DNA of 22,231 nt, from positions 1 through 22,231 of the IMG/VR virus record IMGVR_UViG_3300044645_000418; one strand, 5' to 3'. The notes below the pieces were generated by a model. It saw nothing but the letters and a program-made list of their open reading frames with translations, searched no databases and was not told the origin of the DNA. The stretch comes from a virus. This document shows, in pieces, positions 8,801 through 16,100 of the stretch. Each line of letters begins with the position of its first letter. The stretch's first letter is position 1. The translations under genes and the position numbers were made by a program.

Positions 8801-9504
8801 CGGTAGGTGTCATCGCCGACATCAGCGGCCTGCATCGACGCACCGGTTCCATAGGCCGCAGCAGCAGCACGCTTGTTTACAGTCTTGACAGCCTCTTTGA
8901 CTGCCTGTTCTGCTGCCGCGCCGGTCAGTCCTGCTCCGGCAGACTCAATCGTCTTAGCACCAATCTTTTGGGTCAACTTGACCGCAGTTGCGGGACCAAG
9001 CAGTTGCGGAACTTGCTCGGCAACAAATGTGGTGATTAGCGCGGGGTCCTTGAGTGTGGAGGTGATGGCGGTTGCAAACTGAGACAGCACGCCATCCTTC
9101 TCGGCGTCGGACAAAGCCTTGCTACGCAGCGCCTCTCTGGCCTTTAAACCTTCTGACTTTAAATTCTCACCAACCTCGGCAATGAACTCGCCAGGGCGTT
9201 GGGCAAGTTCTCCGGGCTTACGAAGTCCGGGAAGTAGGCCAACAACTTGCCCAGGGAACTGAAGCAGACCGCCAAGTCCACCGAGACCGGCGGCAAGGAT
9301 GTCCGTACCGGCCTCACCAAATGAACGCTGTGTGGCCGGCGTAGCAGGAGCAACAGGAGCCATGACGGTCTCCTGCGCAACAGGCTTGGGTTGTTGTGCA
9401 AGACGGGCCTGAATGGCCCCGATAACTTCCTCTCTCGTAGCCCCAGGAGGGCCTTCGATTGAGTACGTTTTGCCGTCAGGCCCCTGGACGCTATAGATTG
9501 GCAT
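2767..9504 (-). CDS. Giant polyvalent ejection/virion protein, N-terminal 2245 residues (metallopeptidases, ART, ParB-like)
   Basis: This is the N-terminal four-fifths of a protein of about 2784 aa. Residues 1-37 form a small domain common at phage internal-protein N-termini (YSVQGPDGKTYSIEGPPGAT). Residues 62-354 are Gly/Ala-rich and membrane-like. A first zincin has HEIVH at 801-805 with a downstream EFVAE near 860. Residues 1145-1190 are coiled coil. A second zincin has HESVH at 1247-1251 with EEAIADAF near 1310. An ART-PolyVal-like ADP-ribosyltransferase spans about 1497-1665 (FKRWFGDSK, MYHG, ending KSATGNIGTFEP). A ParB-like segment follows at about 1685-1820 (DEHEGRHRMAAM), then a PLxRFG/LPD-like region (DFMEHGDYFPFYRQ). 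ATG 9504 lies 8 nt after the previous stop, with no clear SD. The last 40 or so residues are an out-of-frame tail. Injection into the host is inferred from gene position. Confidence 0.85.
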   Translation of the reverse strand: MPIYSVQGPDGKTYSIEGPPGATREEVIGAIQARLAQQPKPVAQETVMAPVAPATPATQRSFGEAGTDILAAGLGGLGGLLQFPGQVVGLLPGLRKPGELAQRPGEFIAEVGENLKSEGLKAREALRSKALSDAEKDGVLSQFATAITSTLKDPALITTFVAEQVPQLLGPATAVKLTQKIGAKTIESAGAGLTGAAAEQAVKEAVKTVNKRAAAAAYGTGASMQAADVGDDTYRDAYQKALDSGLSEQEAADRAIAAARIAGTGAGVTALLAQRLPGAQAIEKRLAGVPGTKGRVASGFGEAIGESIEEGGGQVFKNIGLRQVDPNQALLEGVGGAAGLGALGGGILGTALGKRTVEQEQRFEGQREGETDRQFAARLQREIDAGLRPPAPPPAAPPAPTLPTDQQLFTLAAQPNGYGLLENLKQRVLQDQQFPEADRKAAADNIANLQRKMVEEEATRAQTPGSVVTQAELRQAGITSTDPIASIVNRDFLANNQVFDTINQALSGEITDAQRKKYEGLYEGLSQLRQDFYPEGQDAGIPQMFTLPTAPVEEKAPTEEVAAAPAAPKGPTERQQRIEFGKGIGAVQPYPGTLAGRVNLPAQKAAKAGDFKGVIDALKKSKNAVVAEIARRAKDLKTKIAIDDEAVETYQTRSPVMDQFSSDSAKMHLGLLEKLREFAPTVDALPDGAALPQDVLNATTNVFEGGEDRGKSLPIKQAAYIDNSMFAPLGLGEGAKFETKEDFKRLFDAFERVTNELGETKLRMTAQATINAIGAAGVYDAGRDTIFVPEYSAKDEKTLAHEIVHAQTVEAIANPTDEQKPAVQRLEKLYAHVKKVLEERASQDEFFRKPYGIESVQEFVAEGLGNPDFQYTLSRIEYENTTAWDRFTKTIANLLGLKPDNAFTELLQIYSDITTPAKIAPEERVKRIRGPMPPKMPTKAQELPQPKAPVEEGVAEAEKTIKAAERARRTAERQSPSLFTALRGKLTKTEVSDVGANSLRFRPLISKGKGDSISTFVANGDLDPWLPPDKRLGAPNYDEYDNTEFIKEQLRQGNFLTQEANVQIKAAFEGIQQAESLIREYLTPKEVEALINEAQDEQRRIDQAAKRTAAERPPGTAETEDVGDAGLDLGPEFEAQPLGERVVRKSLAAIPEARFKELERRVKQAEQRADEAEKAVEQAEEAKPEVPPEIQKKIEILKQVLRKNLNKFGLKDVELNLERGMTDEGSYDGMLIKLALDAADPLGILRHESVHALKEAGFFTDKQWATLEKMADTKWIDQYLKGQRTVYNGQEMSRYEGYMQEYGGNMAMIREEAIADAFRNFSKKQPAGLMGTLTTRMKNFFKAVKSAFNGQGFESAEDIFGKVEEGALKPTKPAEAAAERKSMRVPDGIPQRLWELHEKSRKADAEQIGEGEARGIAPGALKRNATMAARRLMQETRAFTRGDEQAANDLQVRMNTISGIREAVANQDDRALEIYQVSAPEIYEQEVGRRKLSLRAPETEAFKRWFGDSKIVDRNGEPKVMYHGLAKDTTDFTRKTERGAPIFLTDDPAFAERFAAESYAGIAAPSAGPHIMPLFVRAENPFDYQNLRHIYRLKEEVSLEDDIWDSIRRGDWEAIESSEVQDAIQMAGFDAFYVKEGGRKNLAVYQPNQVKSATGNIGTFEPTSPDIRKSLRTEAAGFTPERIDSLINEYGYTDGRSYGFAAFVNPKEFVNATTSSKKDARRIYDEAGKLDVEALRSQRQTPFLYVDMKTGRIDEHEGRHRMAAMDVEGITSAPVVIVARENKGKKPAEYQPIGSMLLSGQKFGEEGTGDFISVSDLTPLVYTQEEELKKKFANPERLRFSMRSMPTYDPDIDDRIDKVIPKRPKEGFIDGLINFFSPDTFTLLREEFINRYNEAAELDKRVAAQIKAAGGPEQLADERAESAALMSDQSTAVAAAAMGMHNRKGGIPVYADGVVTVDTSGDNEGIVSIFAPLASTGNPDTFRHYQFWANVNRGKRYMLNPGKTRYVERTLEPGDIERAEKRRLEYLAMGIDFLDIQARWRKYNDGLVKLGRDTGVISSRAARDFMEHGDYFPFYRQLNEEDVAGPKTFSTIASVKPPKAAKGSEAEYADFFETVVRNTQAMVTASMKNVAAQRMTAQALRINEVVRLSDNPQIKQVSADTWDVFDGDYIDTVPGATKAVAESAARARFGANVNVVESPTNPGQWKRPARNTCVVLTSTFTRSWRTVLLSTTEPTTSSSSMPSRR
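2885..2914 (-). other. Frameshift junction splitting the giant gene
   Basis: On the - strand the upstream frame reads PGQW and then becomes an implausible Ser/Thr/Arg-rich tail of about 40 residues. The -1 frame carries the sensible continuation. The two frames can only be exchanged between the TGA at 2915-2917 and the end of the first frame at 2767. Adding one G after TGG (about 2889-2891, TGGAAG to TGGGAAG) restores QWEEARTQ. I see no X-XXY-YYZ slippery heptamer and no re-initiation site, so a single-base deletion (assembly or genuine) fits better than programmed frameshifting. Confidence 0.75.
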
Positions 9505-9512
9505 GATTTAAA

Positions 9513-11261
9513 TCACTGTACGTTTACTTGCCCCCAGCCAGCATAACCTTGCAGGCGTTCTTGGAGGGCCTTTCTGTTCCGTTCAGCGGGGGCCACCATC
9601 TCATCGTAAAGCCTCTTGCGATCAGCCTGATACTGGCGGTAGCCCTCTGGATTGCTCTTGCGAGCCTCCACGCTTGTATTAAACAGTTTGCCCGTTGGGT
9701 GCATTTCTGCAAGTATTTTTTCCGCCTTCTCAATGGCCGTGGTAACGGTCGCATCATAGGAGCGCAACAACGTTTCGTTCGCAGATTGCTGACGAACATC
9801 ACGCCCAATCTTGCGATCTTTTGCCGCCTCAGAAAGCCTAATTTTCTCGATCTCCTCTTTGGAGATATCGCCCGACATTGCTTTGCGCATCTCGGCTTCT
9901 GCCATTGTGCGGTCATTGTGGAACTTGTTGGCGCTGTTCATGTAGTCTTGACCAGACTTCCAATCCCCGGCGGCCACAGCACGACGAGCCAGTTCAAGAG
10001 ACTGACGCTCCTTGACCGACGCATCTTCGTAGGCCAGACGCATCTCCTGAATCTTGCGAGCCTCGGCACGAGACATCGAAGCGGCTTCACGAGAAGACAG
10101 TGCGCCAGTTCTAAACACTTCGCCGATACCCTGGCCCTTCAGACCACGGGCACCAAGCAGGAAGTTGATGATGCCTTCGTCCTTGCGGCGCTCATCCAAT
10201 TCCGCAGCAAGCCGGTCAGCATAGGACAGGCGTTCTTGACCGCGTTGTTTTGCCGCCTCAAGTTCCTTTGCCAAGTAGTCAGGATCAAGACCTTGGCCGC
10301 GCTCAAACTCACGCCGCTCAGTTGCTCCCCTCTCTGCCTGCCCTCGCACCTCTCCAAATGTCGGAGGAGCCTTCAGTTGTCCAAGCAAATCTAGAGCAGA
10401 CTTGCGCATGGCGGCCGCACCAAGCAGAGATGGCACACCGCCTTCTTGCGCCTCGGCCTGAAGAGCGCGCATCTGAGATGGTTGCTGCACATTTGAGAAT
10501 CGCTCCATGTGCATCAGGGGGGAGGGGTAGTTTCGACCTTCCTGGCTATAAGTTGCCATGTTGTCTACGGTTTCTGCCGGAGGCGTAGCGCCCACCGGCG
10601 TCCTCCGGGCTTTGGCAGATTCGTCTTCTGTGTAGCCCTGCTTCCGCTTACGTTCCGCATCCTCAAGAAGTTTGATCTCATCTTCGTCCGTGAAGAACAA
10701 ACCGCTTGCCAGAGCCAGTGGTGCAAACCTGCCAAGCGGCCCCTTCAGGGCAGACATGATGCCTCGACCCGTGGCTGCCTTGGTCGGCGCCCCGCCAGCC
10801 TGAGGAGTAGGCATTTCTGCCTGAGCAGTGGCACGTTGCGCAGCCTTGATGCGCATGTAAGCCTTGCGCTCTTCTGGCGTCATCTTATTTAAACGATCAA
10901 TCTCCTCCGCAGATGTGTAGGGAGTGCTCGCTGTGCCGCCGTCCGTGTATCCAACAATGCCACCCTCGGCAAAGTTGCCCATCTGTGGGTTTAAACCCAT
11001 GAGCCCAGGCGCTTGCTTTTGCTGCGCCATCAGGCGGCCCATCAGTTCTTGTTGGGCGTCCTGCATCTGCATGGCTTGAATCTGCCCGCCAAGTCCTGCC
11101 TGTTTAACAACATCAGGAACGGCAGGAGGCACGGCCTTCTGCATCAGTTGAGCGGCGACGGTCGGCTGTCCTTCCCGAGTCGTGGGTTGGAACTCACCAA
11201 CTTGCGCGGCACGCTCAAGCGTCATTGCAGCCGCGAGTGCAGGATTGATTGCGGTTTGCAT
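9513..11261 (-). CDS. Large helical virion protein, probable internal/ejection protein (582 aa)
   Basis: I chose the ATG at 11261, one base after the upstream TAA, over a longer frame that starts inside the previous gene. The N-terminal third is Ala/Gln-rich (INPALAAAMTLERAAQ; a MQMQDAQQELMGRLMAQQ helix). It is followed by NFAEGGIVGYTDGG, a glycine motif that recurs in virion proteins of uncultured aquatic phages. A short hydrophobic stretch (RFAPLALASGLFF) comes next. The C-terminal half is long charged helices rich in Arg, Glu and Lys (KELEAAKQRGQERLSYADRL, SREAASMSRAEARKIQEMRL). There is no catalytic motif. Size, helix content and position just before the giant protein recall the middle ejection protein of T7-like phages, but that is an analogy of order, not detected homology. 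The stop is 8 nt from the giant gene. Confidence 0.82.
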   Translation of the reverse strand: MQTAINPALAAAMTLERAAQVGEFQPTTREGQPTVAAQLMQKAVPPAVPDVVKQAGLGGQIQAMQMQDAQQELMGRLMAQQKQAPGLMGLNPQMGNFAEGGIVGYTDGGTASTPYTSAEEIDRLNKMTPEERKAYMRIKAAQRATAQAEMPTPQAGGAPTKAATGRGIMSALKGPLGRFAPLALASGLFFTDEDEIKLLEDAERKRKQGYTEDESAKARRTPVGATPPAETVDNMATYSQEGRNYPSPLMHMERFSNVQQPSQMRALQAEAQEGGVPSLLGAAAMRKSALDLLGQLKAPPTFGEVRGQAERGATERREFERGQGLDPDYLAKELEAAKQRGQERLSYADRLAAELDERRKDEGIINFLLGARGLKGQGIGEVFRTGALSSREAASMSRAEARKIQEMRLAYEDASVKERQSLELARRAVAAGDWKSGQDYMNSANKFHNDRTMAEAEMRKAMSGDISKEEIEKIRLSEAAKDRKIGRDVRQQSANETLLRSYDATVTTAIEKAEKILAEMHPTGKLFNTSVEARKSNPEGYRQYQADRKRLYDEMVAPAERNRKALQERLQGYAGWGQVNVQ

Positions 11262-11262
11262 A

Positions 11263-12117
11263 TTACGGGGCCTTGGGAGGAGTAGTAGTGGATGCGCCAC
11301 CAAACATGTCTTTGTACAGTTGCATCAGACCGCCCATCGTGTTCATGGTGTTGGTCAGAGAACTGGGCTGTTGGTAGGAGGCTGCAATCGACTGGATCGG
11401 CATGCCCTGAAGCATCGACTGCTGGAACTGCAACTGTTTATACGGGAAGTCTCGCTGCTGTTGGAACTCGCCAAGGTCTGCCGCGATACCTTCTGCTTCG
11501 ATACCTCGTTGCGTTGCACCACCGCGCTCAAGCATGCCTGCAAGACCCATCGCCTGAGCCTGCTCACGGTTGTACTGATCCATCGCCTTGTCGTAGGCAG
11601 ATGCGTATCCCTGGCCAATCGTGCTGCCCATGCGGGTCAGTAGATTGCGTTGCAGTTCAGCATCAAGGATTGCCTGCCGACCACCCCCGAATGCACCTGC
11701 TTTGGTCATCCGAGCAGCGTTCTCCATCTGCTGAATCTGACCCTGGCGGCGCAGTTCTTCCAGTTGTGGCTGAAGCACATTCTGGAGATACGGGTTCATG
11801 TACTGACCCGCGATCCCCGTTGCCGATCCCACGCCTTGCATCGGCCCCGTGGTCGAAGCAGTCGGGATGGTCGGCGCACCAGTCGATGTAAACGACTGAC
11901 CCAGTTGTCCGGGGAAGCCAATGTTCCCAAGCCCCTGGAAGTATTGCGTCTGAAGCGACGAAGGACCTGCTGTGAGCGGTCCTCCATACACCTGATAGGG
12001 AGTCTCTGACAAGGCTTCTGCCTTGCCGAGCATGGACGTTACATACGGGCCTGCCCATTCGGACAGGGTTTCCTGGCGACCGGTCTGACCGGCGGGAATG
12101 CTAGGTGCTGTTGCCAT
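11263..12117 (-). CDS. Virion-associated protein, Gln/Ala/Gly-rich (284 aa)
   Basis: ATG 12117 is preceded by GAGGG at 12124-12128 (6 nt spacing), which overlaps the stop of the upstream gene. Residues 1-100 are Gly/Pro/Thr-rich and probably extended. The core MNPYLQNVLQPQLEELRRQ, followed by ARMTKAGAFGGGRQAILDAE, is a pattern I associate with a widespread family of uncultured aquatic phage structural proteins. It is followed by helices (YDKAMDQYNREQAQAMGLAG). The C-terminus is Gln/Met-rich with a low-complexity end (TTTPPKAP). The gene is the first of a 284/582/giant series, the order used by T7-like internal proteins, so an ejection-complex role is possible. No enzymatic residues are seen. 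Its stop is separated from the next ATG by a single base. Confidence 0.82.
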   Translation of the reverse strand: MATAPSIPAGQTGRQETLSEWAGPYVTSMLGKAEALSETPYQVYGGPLTAGPSSLQTQYFQGLGNIGFPGQLGQSFTSTGAPTIPTASTTGPMQGVGSATGIAGQYMNPYLQNVLQPQLEELRRQGQIQQMENAARMTKAGAFGGGRQAILDAELQRNLLTRMGSTIGQGYASAYDKAMDQYNREQAQAMGLAGMLERGGATQRGIEAEGIAADLGEFQQQRDFPYKQLQFQQSMLQGMPIQSIAASYQQPSSLTNTMNTMGGLMQLYKDMFGGASTTTPPKAP

Positions 12118-12126
12118 GTTTAACCC

Positions 12127-13152
12127 TCAGGCAAGTTTATTCAGTTCACGATCAGCGCCGGACGGCTTGCCGCGCTTTGCTTTCTTTGCCCGAGCCTCAA
12201 CACGGTCGAGCATCGCATAAAGTTTCCGAGCACCTGCATCGGATGAACCATTACCCAGTTCAGATACGACACGGGCAGGAATCACAAACTCTCCATCTGC
12301 CAGTCGAGCCTCTTGGCCCGAGCCTGCGAAGCGGGCAGCAATGGAATCAGACACACCGTCGCCATTCCCTTTAAGGAATCTACCCTTGGCAAGCATGGCG
12401 ATACCACCGGGCATGTAGCCACCGGAAGCGGCAGGAATCGTTTCAGTGGTCTGCTCCACAGGCGCGGCAGGTTGTTCAGCCGGAGCAGCAGGCGCAGCCG
12501 GACGGACAAGGAATTCTTCTGCCGTCTTGGGCGTGTATCCGGCAGGTGTAAACCGACCGGGCGTGAAGTAAGAGATGCCACCCTGTCCGGGACGATACGG
12601 CACAGATCGCATCACTGCCGGTGCCATCTCGCCTTCTTTGGGCGTTATCGATTCGTACGTGACCGGACGCTGTTGAGCCATCGGCGTCTGAGTACGCTCG
12701 TAGGTGTACTTGGGGATGCCACCTTGGTAACCAACAGGCTTTTGGCTGTTGTCACCAAACATCTTGTTCAGCAACGCAGCAAGGCCACCGAATGCAGCCA
12801 TCTGCCCAAGAGAACCGCCAGTCCTGCCAGAAAACAGACCGCCGATAGCGTCTGTTAGTCTGCCCTGCTGAATGTCCGTGAGGAATGTTCCCAGGCCCCC
12901 GGGCATTCCCCAACCAATTCCAGGCGTCCCTGCTTGCGTGCCCGACGGAAGGCCAGTGTCCCCAATATATCCAGAGTCATCTGACGGTGTGGTCAGGCCA
13001 GTCTGCGCCGACTCTCTGACCCCCTCCCCCGGCAGCATATAAAAGCCGCCGGACCCATCTGACCCTGCGGGCGTACCATAAAACCCATAGTCGATTGGGT
13101 TGGTGTCTGCTCCGGCGCCGTAACCCCAGTCGTGACCATAACTGTCGGACAT
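12127..13152 (-). CDS. Virion protein with C-terminal DGEFVIP motif (341 aa)
   Basis: The ATG at 13152 lies 1 nt after the TGA of the upstream gene, with GGAAGGGG at 13158-13165 as ribosome binding site. A TTG five codons earlier is less likely. The N-terminus is Gly/Tyr/Asp-rich and probably disordered. A short Ala/Leu-rich segment (AAFGGLAALLNKMFG) follows, then a Pro/Ala linker (AAPAAPAEQPAAPVEQ). Residues 255-341 form the conserved end: KGNGDGVSDSIAAR, LADGEFVIPARVVSELGNGS, DAGARKLYAMLDRV and a basic tail. This C-terminal block recurs in tail or tape-measure-like proteins of uncultured podoviruses and siphoviruses. The function is unknown; an assembly or tail-associated role is inferred from context. 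Confidence 0.82.
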   Translation of the reverse strand: MSDSYGHDWGYGAGADTNPIDYGFYGTPAGSDGSGGFYMLPGEGVRESAQTGLTTPSDDSGYIGDTGLPSGTQAGTPGIGWGMPGGLGTFLTDIQQGRLTDAIGGLFSGRTGGSLGQMAAFGGLAALLNKMFGDNSQKPVGYQGGIPKYTYERTQTPMAQQRPVTYESITPKEGEMAPAVMRSVPYRPGQGGISYFTPGRFTPAGYTPKTAEEFLVRPAAPAAPAEQPAAPVEQTTETIPAASGGYMPGGIAMLAKGRFLKGNGDGVSDSIAARFAGSGQEARLADGEFVIPARVVSELGNGSSDAGARKLYAMLDRVEARAKKAKRGKPSGADRELNKLA

Positions 13153-13153
13153 G

Positions 13154-16100
13154 TCAGCCCCTTCCAATAATATTCATCAGTTCATCAACTGTCGCCACTG
13201 GATTCTCTTCAGCAAGTGACATTAAACGGGTGTAGGCATCTTCTGATCCATTTTCCCCTCCCTCACCCTCTAGGGCAAGTTCCATAGAGCGGCGGGCCTG
13301 TTCTTTCCTGCCTTGGAAATCAGAAACATCTGCCATTGATTTGGACTTTTCTCCAAACTGGACCGCGCCCTTGCCATAGAACACGTCAGCCAACCCTGGC
13401 CGCATCTGTGCCGGTTGGGCAGCGCCCTGCTCTGGCATAGGTGTAAACCTTCCCTGAGGACGCACAGTCGGCCTGACCGGTGGTCTGACAGGAGGTTTAA
13501 CCGGCGGCTTGGGAGGCGTCGGCGGCACAGGCGGCACAACCGGAGGCGGTGGAGGTGGCGGTGGCTCTGGGGGAGGTGGAGGCGGTGGCTCAACCGGCGG
13601 CACAGGCGGAGGAGGCTCCACTGGAGGCGGAGGCGGTGGCACAGGCGTTGGCGCCGGTGCCGGAGCAGGCGCAGGACTAGGCGCCGGAGCAGGAGAAGGA
13701 GCAGGCGCCGGAGATGGCGCGGGAGCAGGGCTAGGTGCGGGCGCGGGTGAAGGCGCGGGCGACGGTGCCGGAGAAGGAGCCGGAGACGGAGCAGGTGCAG
13801 GGCTCGGCGCAGGGGCAGGAGAAGGCGCCGGACTAGGGGCCGGAGCGGGACTCGGTGCCGGGGCAGGACTTGGAGCGGGGCTCGGCGCAGGACTGGGCGC
13901 AACAGAAGGAGCCGGGGCAGGCGCAGGAGACGGCGCCACGCTCGGCGCAGGAGCCGGACTTGGAGCAGGAGACGGTGCTGTACTGGGCGCCGGAGCAGGG
14001 GTGGTCGTCGGTGCCGGTGCCGGTGTCGTGGTTGGTGCAGGCGCGGGCGTAGTGCTAGGCGCAGGAGCGGGTGTCGTCGTCGGAGCCGGAGCAGGCGACG
14101 GCGTTGTTGTTGGTGCGGGGGCCGGTGTAGTCGTTGGGGCCGGAGCCGGTGTAGTTGTTGGCGCAGGCGCGGGTGTAGTGGTTGGTGCAGGCGCCGGAGT
14201 CGTTGTGGGCGCGGGTGCAGGTGATGGCGTAGTGCTTGGCGCCGTTGCAGGACTTGGAGTTGTCGTTGGCGCAGGTGCGGGACTCGGCACTGGTGCCGTT
14301 GCGGGCGCCGGACTAGGGGCCGGAGCAGTTGGCGTTTTTGGACCAGACGTGGCAGTGACGGACTGGGTCAGGCCCAGATCACCGGCGGTTAGTGTTGTGA
14401 GATTGCCAGACTGATCCATACCAGTCATCACAATCGTGTTCGGATTGATATTGACTGACGGAGCGCCTCCGAGAAGCACCTCGTTTACATAATCATTGAT
14501 GATGGTTTGGCTATCCAAACCGCCGAGGTCAAATGCTGATCCGGTCGTAACTGTTGTGCTAGGCGTGCCAAGCACATCTCCAAGGGTCAAGACTTGCCCG
14601 CCCTGGCCAGTGATGACGGGAGTGTTTGCAGCAGTGCCGCCAGATGTGCCAGCGCCAACTTGTGGCAAAGAATACGCTGCGTCTACACCCGCCATCAAGG
14701 CGCCACTTGCCACAGCGGCCTCAACCATTGTGCGGCTCAACCCCTCGTTCCAGGGGCGACCGACCATCATGTTGTTGATGATCTTTGCAGAGCCTTCTTC
14801 AATTTCTTCGCTGGCCAACTCACCGCCATAGCGAGTCAAGGCGCCTTTAATCGCGCCCTGAGTCGAGCCAATCAGTCTGCTTTCCAACGACATCGCGCCG
14901 GGGACAAACTTTTGTGCTGCTGCGGAAATGATCCCTGTCAGACCTGCTGTGCCGCGAGCCATCTCCAGTGCCTGAGCATCGGAATAGCCCATCTGCCGGG
15001 CCTGATCCATGACGTTTACCGCGCTCTGTGCCCCGTGAACACCTGCATTAGCGATGATGGCCGCTGCTTCACTTGCAGCAAGTCCTCCGCCAACTAAACG
15101 GATGCCGAGACCGGCGGCGCCGCCTGCCAACATAGTCGGCGATGTCTGAGCCACAAAGCCAAGCAGTTGCTGCGGGTTAAGACCATAAGCCTTAGCCGTT
15201 TCCCAAAGACTTGGGTCCGCCCCAAGCAACTTATTCATCTCTTCCTGGTTTGCTTTAAACTCAGGAGACAGGCTCTGCATTACGGAACTGATGTAAGAAG
15301 AAAGTTCTTCTCTTGCGCCGCTCGTAGTCCGTCCCGCAATCATGTCCGCAAACACAAACGGTGACTGAGCAAGCGCGGCAGTGCCAATGGCAACATTCTT
15401 TGCCACATCACCCGCAATCTGAGAAACCTGGGCGGGATTTGTTCGCCCGCCCATCGCCTGCCATTCATCAAACGACACAGCAGCGTTTGGATACTTATCC
15501 ATGTACTGCATGTACCGATCAAAGTCGGTCAACTTACCAGTAACGCCAACAACCTGAGTAAGAGATGCGGGCCTTCCAGAAGTGTCGTATCCAATGTCAC
15601 TGCTTCTGCCAGTTTCGTCTACTCTGAATCCCTCTCCAGTTACGACACCAGAAGTTACTCTTGCGCTGCCAAGATTCGGGGCGGCTACCATCCCGTTGCC
15701 TTGGAGCCAATTGTTTACAGCATCCCGCAGTTTGTCTTGGTTGCCTGCATAAACATAACTTGCCGCCCAGTTCAAAAGACTTGGCGACATTTGACCCGGG
15801 GGAACCAAGTCTTTGATCAGATTTGCAGCAATTGATTGATTATCAGTTTCAATTGAAGTGCCGCTTGGGAGTTGCGAACCAACTGTGAATTGAGACGCCC
15901 CGGAGGTCGCGGCTGTGCCTGCACCCGCAGTCGGCAAAGTTCCGCCCGTTCCTTCAAGAACTGACAGCAAATCATCGACATTACTCAGCCCAGTGGTCTG
16001 CAAGTCCCCGCCAGTAACCTGTGTGGTGCTGCTCGGCGCAGTGCTTGGCAATCTGTTTGTGCGTTCCGGCTCGCTCATGGCAGCACTAAACTGCTGCGTC

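Noticed and set aside
13490-14345. CRISPR-like or noncoding tandem array
   Set aside because: Units are short and degenerate and keep a Pro/Ala reading frame without spacers, so this is a coding repeat.
13509-14414. Long + strand Gly/Ala-rich open frame (about 301 codons) opposite the 1551-aa gene
   Set aside because: It is the reverse-strand shadow of the Pro/Ala repeat. It has pure GAGAG composition, no SD and no independent sequence features.
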